From: Chryseobacterium indologenes
GTDB taxonomy: Bacteria > Bacteroidota > Bacteroidia > Flavobacteriales > Weeksellaceae
NCBI RefSeq assembly: GCF_001295265.1
Contig: NZ_LJOD01000007.1
Location: 124,001 to 188,000 of the forward strand
DNA: 64,000 nucleotides
Direction: 5' to 3'
The position numbers were made by a program, and so were the translations under genes. Below are positions 22,572-30,415 of the stretch, one piece after another; position 1 is the first letter of the stretch; the number at the start of each line of letters is the position of its first letter. The notes under the pieces are model-generated. The model made no database searches. It saw only the letters and a list, made by a program, of their open reading frames with translations, and was not told where the DNA came from.

Positions 22572-22602
22572 AACAGTCAAAATAAATAAACACAGTATCA
22601 GT
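22569..22602. promoter_or_regulatory. Candidate MocR operator between divergent -7 boxes
   Basis: TTAAACAGTC (22569-22578) and ACAGTATCAGT (22592-22602) are the reverse complements of the GACTGTTTAA and ACTGATACAGT words near 6445-6464, the last with one mismatch. They sit between the -7 boxes of the EamA and MocR genes, a good place for dual control. Confidence 0.5.
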
Positions 22603-22606
22603 TTTG

Positions 22607-22614
22607 TATATTTG
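22607..22614 (+). promoter_or_regulatory. -7 box of the second MocR gene
   Basis: TATATTTG is a perfect TAnnTTTG. Transcription would start near 22620, past the apparent TTG and ATG starts at 22604 and 22616, which supports the ATG at 22634. Confidence 0.6.
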
Positions 22615-22633
22615 TATGAACACAGTTACATCA

Positions 22634-24046
22634 ATGAGCAAAGAATTTTTATACACGGAAATTGCAGACAGAATAGCTGCACAGATCAGGAAAGGGGTAT
22701 TGAAGACGGGTGACAAACTGCCATCCGTACGAATGTTATGCAAAGAACATCAGGTAAGCATGAACACAGCCAAACGTGTTTTTCTGGAACTGGAATCGCA
22801 GTCTCTGGTAGAATCAAAACCACAGTCAGGATATTTTGTAAGCCAACTGATGTCCATAAAACTTCCCCTTCCCGAAGTAAGCCGTCCTTCTTTAATCGCC
22901 AATAATGACGAGCCTGATGAGCTTATCAGCAGGGTCTATGAAAATATGGGCAGAAAAGGGATTACTTTCTTTTCCATAGGAATTCCTTCGGGAGACCTTT
23001 TACCTCAGGCCAAACTTAAAAAAGAAATTATTAATGCCACCCGTGAATTAAAAGACGGCGGAACTGAATATGAAGAGCTTCAGGGGAACTTAAAGCTGCG
23101 CAGAATGATTGCCATACGCTCCCTTCAATGGGGTGGAAGTTTTAATGAAAATGATCTGGTTACCACCAACGGAGGAATGAATGCCCTATCATTCTGCCTG
23201 ATGGCTTTGGGGAAACCAGGAGATACAATTGCTATTGAAAGCCCCTGCTATCCCGGTATTCTTCAGCTGGCCAACGGTCTCGGCTTAAAGGTCCTTGAGC
23301 TTCCTACCCATCCTACAACCGGAATTGAAATTGAAGCGCTGAAAAAAGTGATCCCACAAATCAATCTGTGCCTGCTGATCCCCAATTTCAATTCTCCGTT
23401 GGGCAGCTGTATGCCGGACGAAAATAAGAAAGAGATTGTTAAGCTCCTGTCAGAAAATGGCATCCCTCTGATTGAAGACGATGTATATGGTGACCTGTAT
23501 TTTGGTGCCAGCCGTCCGAAATGCTGTAAATCTTTTGACAGGGACGGAAATGTTCTGTACTGCAGCTCTATTTCAAAAACACTGGCTCCGGGATATCGTG
23601 TAGGATGGATTGCTCCCGGCAGGTATAAAGACAAAATTCTAAAGCTAAAACTTCTGCATTCTACCTCATCTATTTCCATTGTGAACGAAGCTGTGGCTAA
23701 TTTCCTTAAATCCGGCCGGTATGAAAAACACCTTCAGCAGATGCGGAAATCCCTTCAGAATAACTATCAGAACTACGTTCAGACCATTGCAGAATCTTTC
23801 CCCGAAGGAACAAAAACAAGCCGTCCGCAGGGAGGACTTTCCCTGTGGGTAGAATTTGATAAAAAAATCCGTACTACCGAATTGTATGATTTAGCGATCA
23901 AACAGAACATAAGTATTGCTCCCGGAAGAATGTTTACTCTTCAGGACCAGTTTCAGAACTGCATGCGCCTGTGTATCGGGCTTCCCTGGTCTGATGAAAC
24001 CCGTTTACAATTGCAGCAGGTAGGCAGTCTTGCCAAAAAGATCTGA
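22634..24046 (+). CDS. MocR/PdxR-type regulator (second copy)
   Basis: 470 residues from the ATG at 22634; upstream in-frame starts lie in or before the promoter. Residues 5-72 are a GntR winged helix (YTEIADRIAAQIRKGVLKTGDKLPSVRMLC), and 100-465 an aminotransferase-fold domain with PLP lysine K315 in SSISKTLAPGYRVGW and EDDVYGD near 281. It regulates an unknown pathway with PLP as co-ligand. The divergent EamA exporter is the probable target. Its stop meets the stop of the convergent Crp-family gene with no space for a terminator. Confidence 0.88.
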   Translation: MSKEFLYTEIADRIAAQIRKGVLKTGDKLPSVRMLCKEHQVSMNTAKRVFLELESQSLVESKPQSGYFVSQLMSIKLPLPEVSRPSLIANNDEPDELISRVYENMGRKGITFFSIGIPSGDLLPQAKLKKEIINATRELKDGGTEYEELQGNLKLRRMIAIRSLQWGGSFNENDLVTTNGGMNALSFCLMALGKPGDTIAIESPCYPGILQLANGLGLKVLELPTHPTTGIEIEALKKVIPQINLCLLIPNFNSPLGSCMPDENKKEIVKLLSENGIPLIEDDVYGDLYFGASRPKCCKSFDRDGNVLYCSSISKTLAPGYRVGWIAPGRYKDKILKLKLLHSTSSISIVNEAVANFLKSGRYEKHLQQMRKSLQNNYQNYVQTIAESFPEGTKTSRPQGGLSLWVEFDKKIRTTELYDLAIKQNISIAPGRMFTLQDQFQNCMRLCIGLPWSDETRLQLQQVGSLAKKI

Positions 24047-24640
24047 TTATTTATCCGGGACGAAATTTTTTCTTGCCAGCTCTTTTCTTACACGGCTCAG
24101 ACTTTCAGGCGTGATTCCCAGGTAAGAAGCAATCATCCACTGCGGAACCCTCAACAGCAGATCAGGGTACATTTTAATGAATTTCATATACCTTTCTTCT
24201 GCTGTTTCGCCCAGAAGGGAATTGATTCTGTTCTGAAGGCTCCGGATATGTTTCTGAAGCAGAAAATCACTCCTTTCAATACTGTTTGGAAACTGTTCAA
24301 CAAGTTTATTAAAGAAATCAGGATGCAGAAACAGAACTTCCGAATCCTCAACAGCTTCTATATAATAAATAGATTTTTCGTTAAAATAGAGACTGCTCCG
24401 GTCAGAAATCAGCCAGCTTTCAGGAGCAAACTGTATAATGTGTTCTTTTCCGTTTTTATCAATGGAATACATTTTTATAAGCCCTTTTTCAACAAAGAAT
24501 ATATGCCGGCAGATCTCACCATATTGTAAAAGAAACTGGTTTTTGGGAATTTTCTTTACTTCGTAGTGCAGGCTGCACGTGTTCACTTTTTCAATGGGAA
24601 CATTTAATACTTTAGCTAGATAATTATTAATATTCTTCAT
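24047..24640 (-). CDS. Crp/Fnr family transcriptional regulator
   Basis: 197 residues, cyclic-nucleotide-binding-fold N-terminus (KNQFLLQYGEICRHIFFVEKGLIKMYSID) and a short winged helix (WMIASYLGITPESLSRVRKELARKN). The family mostly lacks cAMP residues in Bacteroidota, so another signal is likely. It is the last gene of the bacillithiol operon: its start overlaps the YtxJ stop by one base. Regulation of, or by, thiol stress is a plausible but inferred role. Confidence 0.82.
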   Translation of the reverse strand: MKNINNYLAKVLNVPIEKVNTCSLHYEVKKIPKNQFLLQYGEICRHIFFVEKGLIKMYSIDKNGKEHIIQFAPESWLISDRSSLYFNEKSIYYIEAVEDSEVLFLHPDFFNKLVEQFPNSIERSDFLLQKHIRSLQNRINSLLGETAEERYMKFIKMYPDLLLRVPQWMIASYLGITPESLSRVRKELARKNFVPDK

Positions 24641-25017
24641 TATGCAATCTGGCTTATAGAGATATCTTCATGTGAAGCTGTATTTACTACTTTTCCGTTT
24701 TCTATTACGATAAGCTGCGGGCTTTCATGCCTGATGCCGAAATCTTCAGATATTTTATTAGAGATGGATCTGTACGTCAGCAAATCTAAGTAATATAAAT
24801 CCAGTTCATAATCCAAATTATCTATATCTCTTTCAAAATTTTTCAATACTGTTTTACTTATAAAACAACGTGTTGAATGTTTAAAAATAGCAACTCTATG
24901 ATGATAGGAATTCTCTATGGCTTTCGCAAGATCTTCTTCAGTTTCTATTTTCTTCCAGAAGGATTTACGTTCAGGGTTGTTTTCTTTTCCTCCGAATATT
25001 TTATCAAAAAAACTCAT
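24640..25017 (-). CDS. ytxJ: Bacillithiol system redox-active protein YtxJ
   Basis: 125 residues, the DUF2847 family. The single-cysteine active site is in FKHSTRCFISKTVL (C51), matching the HSTRC motif; the thioredoxin fold continues with LDYELDLYYLDLLTYRSISNKISEDFGIRHESPQLIV. YtxJ proteins probably act as monothiol bacilliredoxins, removing bacillithiol from proteins. It overlaps the preceding DUF1569 gene by four bases and the Crp gene by one, so the set is co-translated. Confidence 0.88.
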   Translation of the reverse strand: MSFFDKIFGGKENNPERKSFWKKIETEEDLAKAIENSYHHRVAIFKHSTRCFISKTVLKNFERDIDNLDYELDLYYLDLLTYRSISNKISEDFGIRHESPQLIVIENGKVVNTASHEDISISQIA

Positions 25018-25475
25018 ACATTAAATTGTTTAAGGTGGTGATTCAGATGCTTATATTCTAAAAATCCCCAGTCTTTTTCAGTCATTTTACCGAATAACCT
25101 GTGCCCTTCCGGAAGATCTCCGTTTACAGAAACTTCCCGAAACTTCTTTAGTGTATTCAGCAGATTGGTTTTGGATTCATCAAAATCACATTCAAAATTA
25201 ATGATTAGTTTTTGAAAAGTCGGCATATTTTGGGGAATTCCATTATTAAAAATCCACATTTCCCATTTCGTTATGACTCCTATTGCTTCAAAAAACGGAT
25301 GAATGGCAGGAAGTTCAATTTTTCTTAAAGGTACCTGAAGAACAAGATCGCAGTGCCTAAGCATCTGGCATACATTCATCTTTCCCCATTTTGCAGGGGA
25401 ATTTTCTGTTAGAAGGGAAATTCTTTCTATGATTTCCTTAAAATGAGCAGGATTATGAAGACTTTTCTTTACCAA
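25014..25475 (-). CDS. DUF1569 (DinB-like) protein
   Basis: 153 residues of the DinB-like four-helix fold named DUF1569. WGKMNVCQMLRHCDLVLQ carries the metal-type histidines near residues 41-42, and KLIINFECDFDESKTNLLNTLKKF and KYKHLNHHLKQF close the bundle. In DinB families such sites bind nickel or zinc and may transfer thiols. It lies between the YfiT-like bacillithiol transferase gene and YtxJ in an overlapping operon, so a role in bacillithiol chemistry is likely. The reaction is not known. Confidence 0.82.
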   Translation of the reverse strand: MVKKSLHNPAHFKEIIERISLLTENSPAKWGKMNVCQMLRHCDLVLQVPLRKIELPAIHPFFEAIGVITKWEMWIFNNGIPQNMPTFQKLIINFECDFDESKTNLLNTLKKFREVSVNGDLPEGHRLFGKMTEKDWGFLEYKHLNHHLKQFNV

Positions 25476-26005
25476 CCTTTTTCCTTCTTCAGATTTTCAA
25501 TATGAGCATAATGATGGTTGCAATGCCATACATAAAAAGCAAGATAATGCCTGAGGTTATAATCTTTGTTCTGTTCCGGATGATGAAAAGTTCTTTCAAA
25601 TTGTTTATTGGTAAGGGTATTCAACAGAACGGTCCAGCGCTGATGGGTTCCTTTAATCATTCTCATGGCGGGTTTTACCGGCATGTGTACGCTGTCCTTA
25701 AGCTCTGCCCATTTGGCTTCATCATAGGGCTTGATGACAGGGTTTTCTTCTGTAAGAGCCAGCTTGAAACGGATAAAGCTGTTGATATGGCTGTCGGCAA
25801 TATGGTTAACCAGCTGTCTTACCGTCCATCCTCCTTCCCTGTAAGGAGTATCTAACTGATCATCTGTAAAGTTTTCAATTAAATCTTTTAATTTTCTGGG
25901 AAAGTTTTTAATGACTCTGATATGTTCATCCAGCCTGGTATCACAGATGTTCTCCGGCTGCTGGAACGGACCGATGGGAAATTTCTTTTGCTCTAAACTG
26001 CTCAT
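25469..26005 (-). CDS. yfiT: YfiT/BstA-like bacillithiol transferase (DinB fold)
   Basis: 178 residues matching the YfiT family. The metal site is H68 (RQLVNHIADSH), with H161 and H165 (WHCNHHYAHI). B. subtilis YfiT/BstA joins bacillithiol to electrophiles and antibiotics for detoxification. It is the first gene of the operon yfiT - DUF1569 - ytxJ - crp, whose frames overlap by 7, 4 and 1 bases. Bacillithiol synthesis genes are not in this window. No Bacteroidota -7 box is obvious upstream. Confidence 0.85.
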   Translation of the reverse strand: MSSLEQKKFPIGPFQQPENICDTRLDEHIRVIKNFPRKLKDLIENFTDDQLDTPYREGGWTVRQLVNHIADSHINSFIRFKLALTEENPVIKPYDEAKWAELKDSVHMPVKPAMRMIKGTHQRWTVLLNTLTNKQFERTFHHPEQNKDYNLRHYLAFYVWHCNHHYAHIENLKKEKGW

Positions 26006-26102
26006 TATATTTATTTTTTAAATTTATATTGCCGATTTGTCCGATAATTCCGTTTTGGACAGTTTTTTGAGTAAATTTATCAAAAATTCGAGAAATCTAA
26101 AT

Positions 26103-26708
26103 ATGAAAAAAGCGTTAATAATCGTAGATGTACAGAATGATTTCTGTGAAGGGGGTTCACTTGCTGTTCCGGGAGCTAATGAAATCATTCCTTATATCAA
26201 CCTTTTAATGGAGGAAAATGAATATGACCAGATAGTTCTTACCCAGGACTGGCATCCTGCCAATCATAAAAGTTTTGCCAGCAACAACGGCAGAAAAGTA
26301 GGAGAAAGCATCATCCTGAATTCAATTCCGCAGTTTATGTGGCCCGATCACTGTGTTCAGGGGACTTTTGGAGCAGAATTCCACAAAGATCTCAACAGAG
26401 ATAAAGTAACCCATATTATCCAGAAAGGAAAAAATATTGAAATAGACAGCTACAGCGGCTTTCAGGATAACAACCACTTCATGAAAACCGGTCTTGATGA
26501 TTTTCTGAAATACCATGATATTCAGCTGGTGGAAATTGTAGGTTTAGCCTTGGATTATTGTGTAAAATACACCTGTCTCGATGCTGTGGCGGCCGGTTAT
26601 GTTACATGCCTTCACTTCAACGGAACCAGAGCCGTTAATGTAAAACCTGATAATGGCAAAGATGCGATCTACGAGATGATTCAGAAGGGGGTTACCGTGT
26701 TGGGATAA
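26103..26708 (+). CDS. pncA: Nicotinamidase
   Basis: About 201 residues from the ATG at 26103; the frame begins at 26037, but the conserved start MKKALIIVDVQNDF begins here. The catalytic triad is visible: D9 in IVDVQNDF, K108 in IIQKGKN and C153 in ALDYCVKYT, and metal ligands D49, H51 and H55 in TQDWHPANH. PncA turns nicotinamide into nicotinate for NAD salvage in the cytoplasm. It is divergent from the bacillithiol operon and ends in a good terminator. Confidence 0.92.
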   Translation: MKKALIIVDVQNDFCEGGSLAVPGANEIIPYINLLMEENEYDQIVLTQDWHPANHKSFASNNGRKVGESIILNSIPQFMWPDHCVQGTFGAEFHKDLNRDKVTHIIQKGKNIEIDSYSGFQDNNHFMKTGLDDFLKYHDIQLVEIVGLALDYCVKYTCLDAVAAGYVTCLHFNGTRAVNVKPDNGKDAIYEMIQKGVTVLG

Positions 26709-26752
26709 ATGATAGGTAATGAGTACTATTCTGAACTGTTATTAAAAATAAG

Positions 26753-26784
26753 AAAGACCGTAGAAAAAATCTGCGGTCTTTTTA
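26753..26784. terminator. Bidirectional terminator between pncA and rluB-like gene
   Basis: AAAGACCGTAGA pairs with TCTGCGGTCTTT across a short A-rich loop with one G-T pair, followed by Ts; both strands have tails. It lies between convergent genes. Confidence 0.75.
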
Positions 26785-26809
26785 TCTGGTACACCTTAAT
26801 ATATAGCTA

Positions 26810-27991
26810 TTAAAGCATTTTAAGGTTGTTTACTTCCTGTTCTGTAAGGATTCTCCAGTGTCCTCTCTTGATATTCTTCTTCGTCATTCCGGCAAACATT
26901 ACTCTGTCTAAAGCTTCTACTTCATACCCAAGCCTTTGGAAAATTCTTCTGATAACCCTGTTCCATCCGATATGGATCTCGATTCCTATTTCATTTTTCG
27001 GTTTCCCTTCAATGAATGAAATCTGATCTACTACCGCTACTCCTTCATCAAGACGAATTCCCTCTGCAATCAGTTTCATATCTTCATGCGTGAGTTTCTT
27101 ATCTAATGTTACGTGATAGATCTTTTTGGCATCAAAAGACGGGTGGGTAAGCTTCTTCGTCATATGTCCGTCATTGGTTAAAAGAATAACTCCCGTTGTG
27201 GAACGGTCAAGCCTTCCTACCGGGAACAGACGGTATGGCGATGCATTGGCAACAAGATCCATTACGGTTTTTCTTGCTTTATCATCTTTTGTTGTAGAAA
27301 TATATCCTTTAGGTTTGTTCAGAAGCACATATACGGGTTTTTCAGGAGTAATACTCTGCCCGTCGAAAACCACTTTATCTGTTTTCTGAACCTGGTATCC
27401 CATTTCCGTTACTACTTTTCCGTTTACCTCCACAAGCCCCTGCGTAATCAGTTCATCAGCCTCTCTTCTGCTGCAGATTCCTGAATTGGCAATATACTTA
27501 TTAAGACGAATGGTATCTTTATGTACGTCTTTTTCAATTTTGCTTAACCTTCTTTTCTGTACGAAAGATTTGGCTCTGTCATCATTCCTGTCCTCTCCGC
27601 TAGACGGTCTTCTGCCGTATTTCAGACTGCCTCTTTCATACTTGTCTCTTGTATCAAAATTCTTTCCGCCTCTTTTTGGGGATGATTTACCGAAAGATCT
27701 TTTCTCACGGCCTTCGCTGGCATTGGTGATATAAGGCTTACGTTCAGATTTCGAACCGTGATCTTCGTCTCTGCCGTCAAAACCGCCTTCACTTCTGAAA
27801 GGGGTTTTATTGAACTTGGAATTAGTGCCTTTATGCTCAAAATTTCTTTCACCTGCCTTAGGAAAAGGTTTTTTAAAAGATTTTGATCCTGAAGAATTTC
27901 CAGATCTGGAAGCACGAGAATCATCAGAACTTTTTCTTGTTGAAATTCTTGGTCTCTTTGGTCTGTCTGAATTATTATTATCTCTGCTCAT
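26810..27991 (-). CDS. rluB: RluB/RsuA family rRNA pseudouridine synthase with basic N-terminal extension
   Basis: 393 residues. The first 150 are a low-complexity Arg/Lys/Ser/Gly stretch, common in flavobacterial members and probably disordered RNA-binding. An S4 domain at about 162-205 (RLNKYIANSGICSRREADELI) is followed by the catalytic domain with D262 in VGRLDRSTTG and LLTNDG. It converts uridine to pseudouridine in rRNA, most likely 23S (RluB type). The promoter box at 28006-28013 gives a very short leader. The symbol is by family. Confidence 0.85.
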   Translation of the reverse strand: MSRDNNNSDRPKRPRISTRKSSDDSRASRSGNSSGSKSFKKPFPKAGERNFEHKGTNSKFNKTPFRSEGGFDGRDEDHGSKSERKPYITNASEGREKRSFGKSSPKRGGKNFDTRDKYERGSLKYGRRPSSGEDRNDDRAKSFVQKRRLSKIEKDVHKDTIRLNKYIANSGICSRREADELITQGLVEVNGKVVTEMGYQVQKTDKVVFDGQSITPEKPVYVLLNKPKGYISTTKDDKARKTVMDLVANASPYRLFPVGRLDRSTTGVILLTNDGHMTKKLTHPSFDAKKIYHVTLDKKLTHEDMKLIAEGIRLDEGVAVVDQISFIEGKPKNEIGIEIHIGWNRVIRRIFQRLGYEVEALDRVMFAGMTKKNIKRGHWRILTEQEVNNLKML

Positions 27992-28005
27992 TCTAAAAAT
28001 TTCTG

Positions 28006-28013
28006 CAAAGATA
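28006..28013 (-). promoter_or_regulatory. -7 box of the RluB-like gene
   Basis: CAAAGATA reads TATCTTTG on the minus strand, a perfect TAnnTTTG. Only 14 bases separate it from the start codon at 27991, so the messenger has hardly any leader. Confidence 0.55.
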
Positions 28014-28046
28014 GTAATTTAGTTACGAGTTAAAAATTAAGAATCA

Positions 28047-28054
28047 TAACTTTG
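28047..28054 (+). promoter_or_regulatory. -7 box of aroB
   Basis: TAACTTTG is a perfect TAnnTTTG box, 38 bases before the ATG at 28093. Confidence 0.65.
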
Positions 28055-28092
28055 CAATATAGTTTTAATTTAATTTTATAGAAAAGCGGCTC

Positions 28093-29139
28093 ATGATAAC
28101 ACTATTAGATCATAATTTTTCCCAGCTCAACGATTTCCTGCACGAAAAAACATTCAGTAAGATTTTTATTCTTGCAGATGAAAATACACATGAGTACTGC
28201 CTACCGGTATTGTTAGGAAATATGGAGACAGATCTTGGATTTGAAATCCTGGAAATTGAAGCGGGTGAGGAAATGAAAAACATTCAGACGGCCAACCAGC
28301 TTTGGGAGATCCTGACAGAAATGCAGGCTGACCGAAAAGCGCTGGTAATTAACCTTGGCGGCGGAGTAATCACCGATATGGGCGGGTTTGTTGCTTCTAC
28401 TTATAAAAGAGGTATTCAGTTTATTAATATCCCCACTACCCTTTTATCCATGTGTGATGCTTCCATTGGCGGGAAAACCGGTATAGATCTGATGCACTAT
28501 AAAAATATGGTGGGGACGTTTGCATTTCCGGAACAGATCTTTGTTTATCCCCAATTTTTACAAACCCTTCCTTTTAAAGAACTGAGAAGCGGATTTGCCG
28601 AAATGCTGAAGCACGGATTAATTGCTGATAAAATGCATTGGGAGCAGCTTATCCAGATCCACAAACTGGATATAGAGGCTTTGGTTCCGCATATCCAGAC
28701 ATCTATGGATATTAAACAGGAGGTAGTGGAAAAAGATTTTCATGAGAAAAATATCAGAAAAACACTGAACTTCGGCCATACTATTGGTCATGCTGTTGAA
28801 AGCCTGTGCCTGAATCAGGGTAATCCTATCCTTCACGGAGAAGCAGTAGCTATGGGAATGATCTCCGAGGCACATCTCTCCTATCTCGAAGGTCTAATCT
28901 CTGAAGAAGATGCACAAGCCATTATTGAGAATATCCAGCGCTATTATCCTTATATGGATATCAGTGACTTCACCGATGAAGATATTACGGAGCTTTTGCT
29001 TAATGACAAGAAGAATTCGGATAGTAAAATCAACTTTTCCCTGCTTACCGGAATCGGCTCATGTACTTACGACCACCAGTGCAGCCAGAAAAATATTTTA
29101 AAATCACTGCATTTTTATAGAAATCTGAATAATGCTTAA
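28093..29139 (+). CDS. aroB: 3-dehydroquinate synthase
   Basis: 348 residues, the full AroB length. Key stretches are NLGGGVITDMGGFVASTYKRG (NAD loop), DASIGGKTGID, the metal ligands E178 region (KHGLIADK), FGHTIGHAVE (H249 area) and LHGEAVAMGM. The enzyme makes 3-dehydroquinate from DAHP, step two of aromatic amino-acid synthesis, using NAD and a divalent metal. It stands alone here, divergent from the pseudouridine synthase gene. No other shikimate gene is in the window. Confidence 0.95.
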   Translation: MITLLDHNFSQLNDFLHEKTFSKIFILADENTHEYCLPVLLGNMETDLGFEILEIEAGEEMKNIQTANQLWEILTEMQADRKALVINLGGGVITDMGGFVASTYKRGIQFINIPTTLLSMCDASIGGKTGIDLMHYKNMVGTFAFPEQIFVYPQFLQTLPFKELRSGFAEMLKHGLIADKMHWEQLIQIHKLDIEALVPHIQTSMDIKQEVVEKDFHEKNIRKTLNFGHTIGHAVESLCLNQGNPILHGEAVAMGMISEAHLSYLEGLISEEDAQAIIENIQRYYPYMDISDFTDEDITELLLNDKKNSDSKINFSLLTGIGSCTYDHQCSQKNILKSLHFYRNLNNA

Positions 29140-29258
29140 CTCTTTTTAGAATGATCATTGTTCTTTTTATTCATTTTATTGCAGAATATTAATTTAGATC
29201 ATTTCTAAACAATTGTTTAAATAAACACACAACAAACTTTAAATCAACAACATAAAAT

Positions 29259-29289
29259 AAAAACTGTTTGCATTACAAGCAGTTTTTTT
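29259..29289 (+). terminator. Terminator after aroB
   Basis: AAAACTG-TTTG and CAAG-CAGTTTT pair across a 5-base loop with one mismatch, followed by Ts. It lies 120 bp after aroB and 30 bp before the first sigma-54 promoter. Confidence 0.65.
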
Positions 29290-29316
29290 AATGACTTTCA
29301 TCATGAAAAATATTTT

Positions 29317-29332
29317 TGGCAAGCAATTTGAA
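29317..29332 (+). promoter_or_regulatory. Sigma-54 promoter of the first barrel gene
   Basis: TGGCAAGCAATTTGAA fits the -24/-12 consensus TGGCAC-N5-TTGCW with exact spacing: GG at 29318-29319 and the G of the -12 box at 29330 (GA in place of GC). Transcription would begin near 29343, giving a leader of about 77 nt. Confidence 0.7.
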
Positions 29333-29419
29333 AGATACTCTGCGTCAAACGGAGTAGTAAACGGTTGACAGTAGTAAAATTTAAAATTAGAAATAGTAAA
29401 ATACTAAAAAATTAAAGTT

Positions 29420-30043
29420 ATGAAAAAGTTAATTTTAGGATTAGCAGTAACTGCAGGATCATTAGCACTCGCTCAGACCACTTCATCTTCTAACCCGGTT
29501 ACATTTGGGGTAAAAGGAGGTATGAACGTTTCTTCACTTTCAAAGACTGAAGGTTTAGATGACCAAAAATCTAAAATCGGATTCAATGCAGGTGCATTTG
29601 CTAATATCCCAATCGCGAGCTCATTCAGCATCCAGCCTGAGGTATTATACTCGCAATATGGTGAAAAGTCTGATTACAGAGTAGGTAACACAAAATTCTC
29701 TAACTCTACTAAATTAGACTATATTACAGTACCTGTAATGTTCCAGTATAACGCACTTCCAAACCTTTATTTAGAAGCGGGTCCGGAATTCGGATTTATG
29801 GTAAGCGCTAAAAACAAATTCAAAAACGAATCTACAGGACAGTCTTCTACAACAGACAACTATAAAGATAACTTAAGTACTTTTAACTTGGGGATCGGTA
29901 TTGGTGCTGGATACTATTTTACACAAAACTTAGGTCTTACAGCAAGATATATCGCTGGGGTAACTGATGTTGTAAAAAATAACTCCGGAGACGCTATTAG
30001 AAACAATGTATTCCAAGTAGGTTTAGCTTATAAATTCAAATAA
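29420..30043 (+). CDS. Outer-membrane beta-barrel protein (PorT/OMP_b-brl_2 type), paralogue 1
   Basis: 207 residues with a signal peptide (MKKLILGLAVTAGSLALAQ) and an eight-strand-type barrel: VTFGVKGGMNVSSL, GFNAGAFANIPIASSFSIQPEVLYSQ, YITVPVMFQYN, YLEAGPEFGFM, NLGIGIGAGYYFT and VGLAYKFK at the end. It is exported and inserted in the outer membrane; the ligand is unknown. Two closely similar barrels follow at 30416 and 33301. Each has a sigma-54 promoter. Terminator follows. Confidence 0.85.
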   Translation: MKKLILGLAVTAGSLALAQTTSSSNPVTFGVKGGMNVSSLSKTEGLDDQKSKIGFNAGAFANIPIASSFSIQPEVLYSQYGEKSDYRVGNTKFSNSTKLDYITVPVMFQYNALPNLYLEAGPEFGFMVSAKNKFKNESTGQSSTTDNYKDNLSTFNLGIGIGAGYYFTQNLGLTARYIAGVTDVVKNNSGDAIRNNVFQVGLAYKFK

Positions 30044-30087
30044 TAAGCTTAACATTCATACAAATAACAAATTTTTATATTCAATAG

Positions 30088-30119
30088 AAAGACCGGACTG
30101 TTTTTAGTCCGGCTTTTTT
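30088..30119 (+). terminator. Terminator after the first barrel gene
   Basis: CCGGACT (30093-30099) and AGTCCGG (30106-30112) pair across a 6-base loop, followed by CTTTTTTG. Confidence 0.8.
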
Positions 30120-30194
30120 GTGATTATCATTCATGTTTATAAGACTTTAGTATCTTAATTAATTTATCCCTGATTTTTTCACAAGCTCCTACTT

Positions 30195-30210
30195 TGGCAA
30201 GAAGTTTGCC
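30195..30210 (+). promoter_or_regulatory. Sigma-54 promoter without a protein gene
   Basis: TGGCAAGAAGTTTGCC matches the -24/-12 consensus, GG at 30196-30197 and GC at 30208-30209, exact spacing. No coding frame follows; a hairpin structure does (30224-30331). Confidence 0.7.
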
Positions 30211-30220
30211 TATAAAAGAT

Positions 30221-30331
30221 CAGCTGTGAAATGTAATGAATGCGGGAATTTCACAGATACATTTTCACTTTTAACAAATTTTGATTTCAATAGAAAAGGT
30301 CAGGTTTATAGTATTTAAATCTGACCTTTTC
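30221..30331 (+). ncRNA. Candidate sigma-54-driven small RNA, about 110 nt
   Basis: From the predicted start near 30221 (after the sigma-54 box at 30195-30210), the sequence opens with a 9-bp stem, CTGTGAAAT (30224-30232) with ATTTCACAG (30248-30256). An AT-rich single-stranded stretch follows. It ends in an 11-bp terminator stem, GAAAAGGTCAG (30293-30303) with CTGACCTTTTC (30321-30331). No frame over 12 codons occurs. Alternatively it is the leftover leader of a lost barrel gene. Confidence 0.5.
30293..30331 (+). terminator. Terminator-like hairpin of the candidate sRNA
   Basis: Perfect 11-bp arms GAAAAGGTCAG and CTGACCTTTTC, 17-base loop; the last arm supplies TTTT. Confidence 0.6.
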
Positions 30332-30364
30332 ATTTCTACATGACTTTTATCAGTTCCTCTATTT

Positions 30365-30380
30365 TGGTAAGACATTTGCT
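30365..30380 (+). promoter_or_regulatory. Sigma-54 promoter of the second barrel gene
   Basis: TGGTAAGACATTTGCT: GG at 30366-30367 and GC at 30378-30379, exact -24/-12 spacing, with C changed to T after GG. The transcript would start near 30391, after the spurious ATG at 30386, so the gene start is 30416. Confidence 0.7.
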
Positions 30381-30415
30381 GCAAAATGGTAAACAAGTAT
30401 TCAAAATTAAAAATC

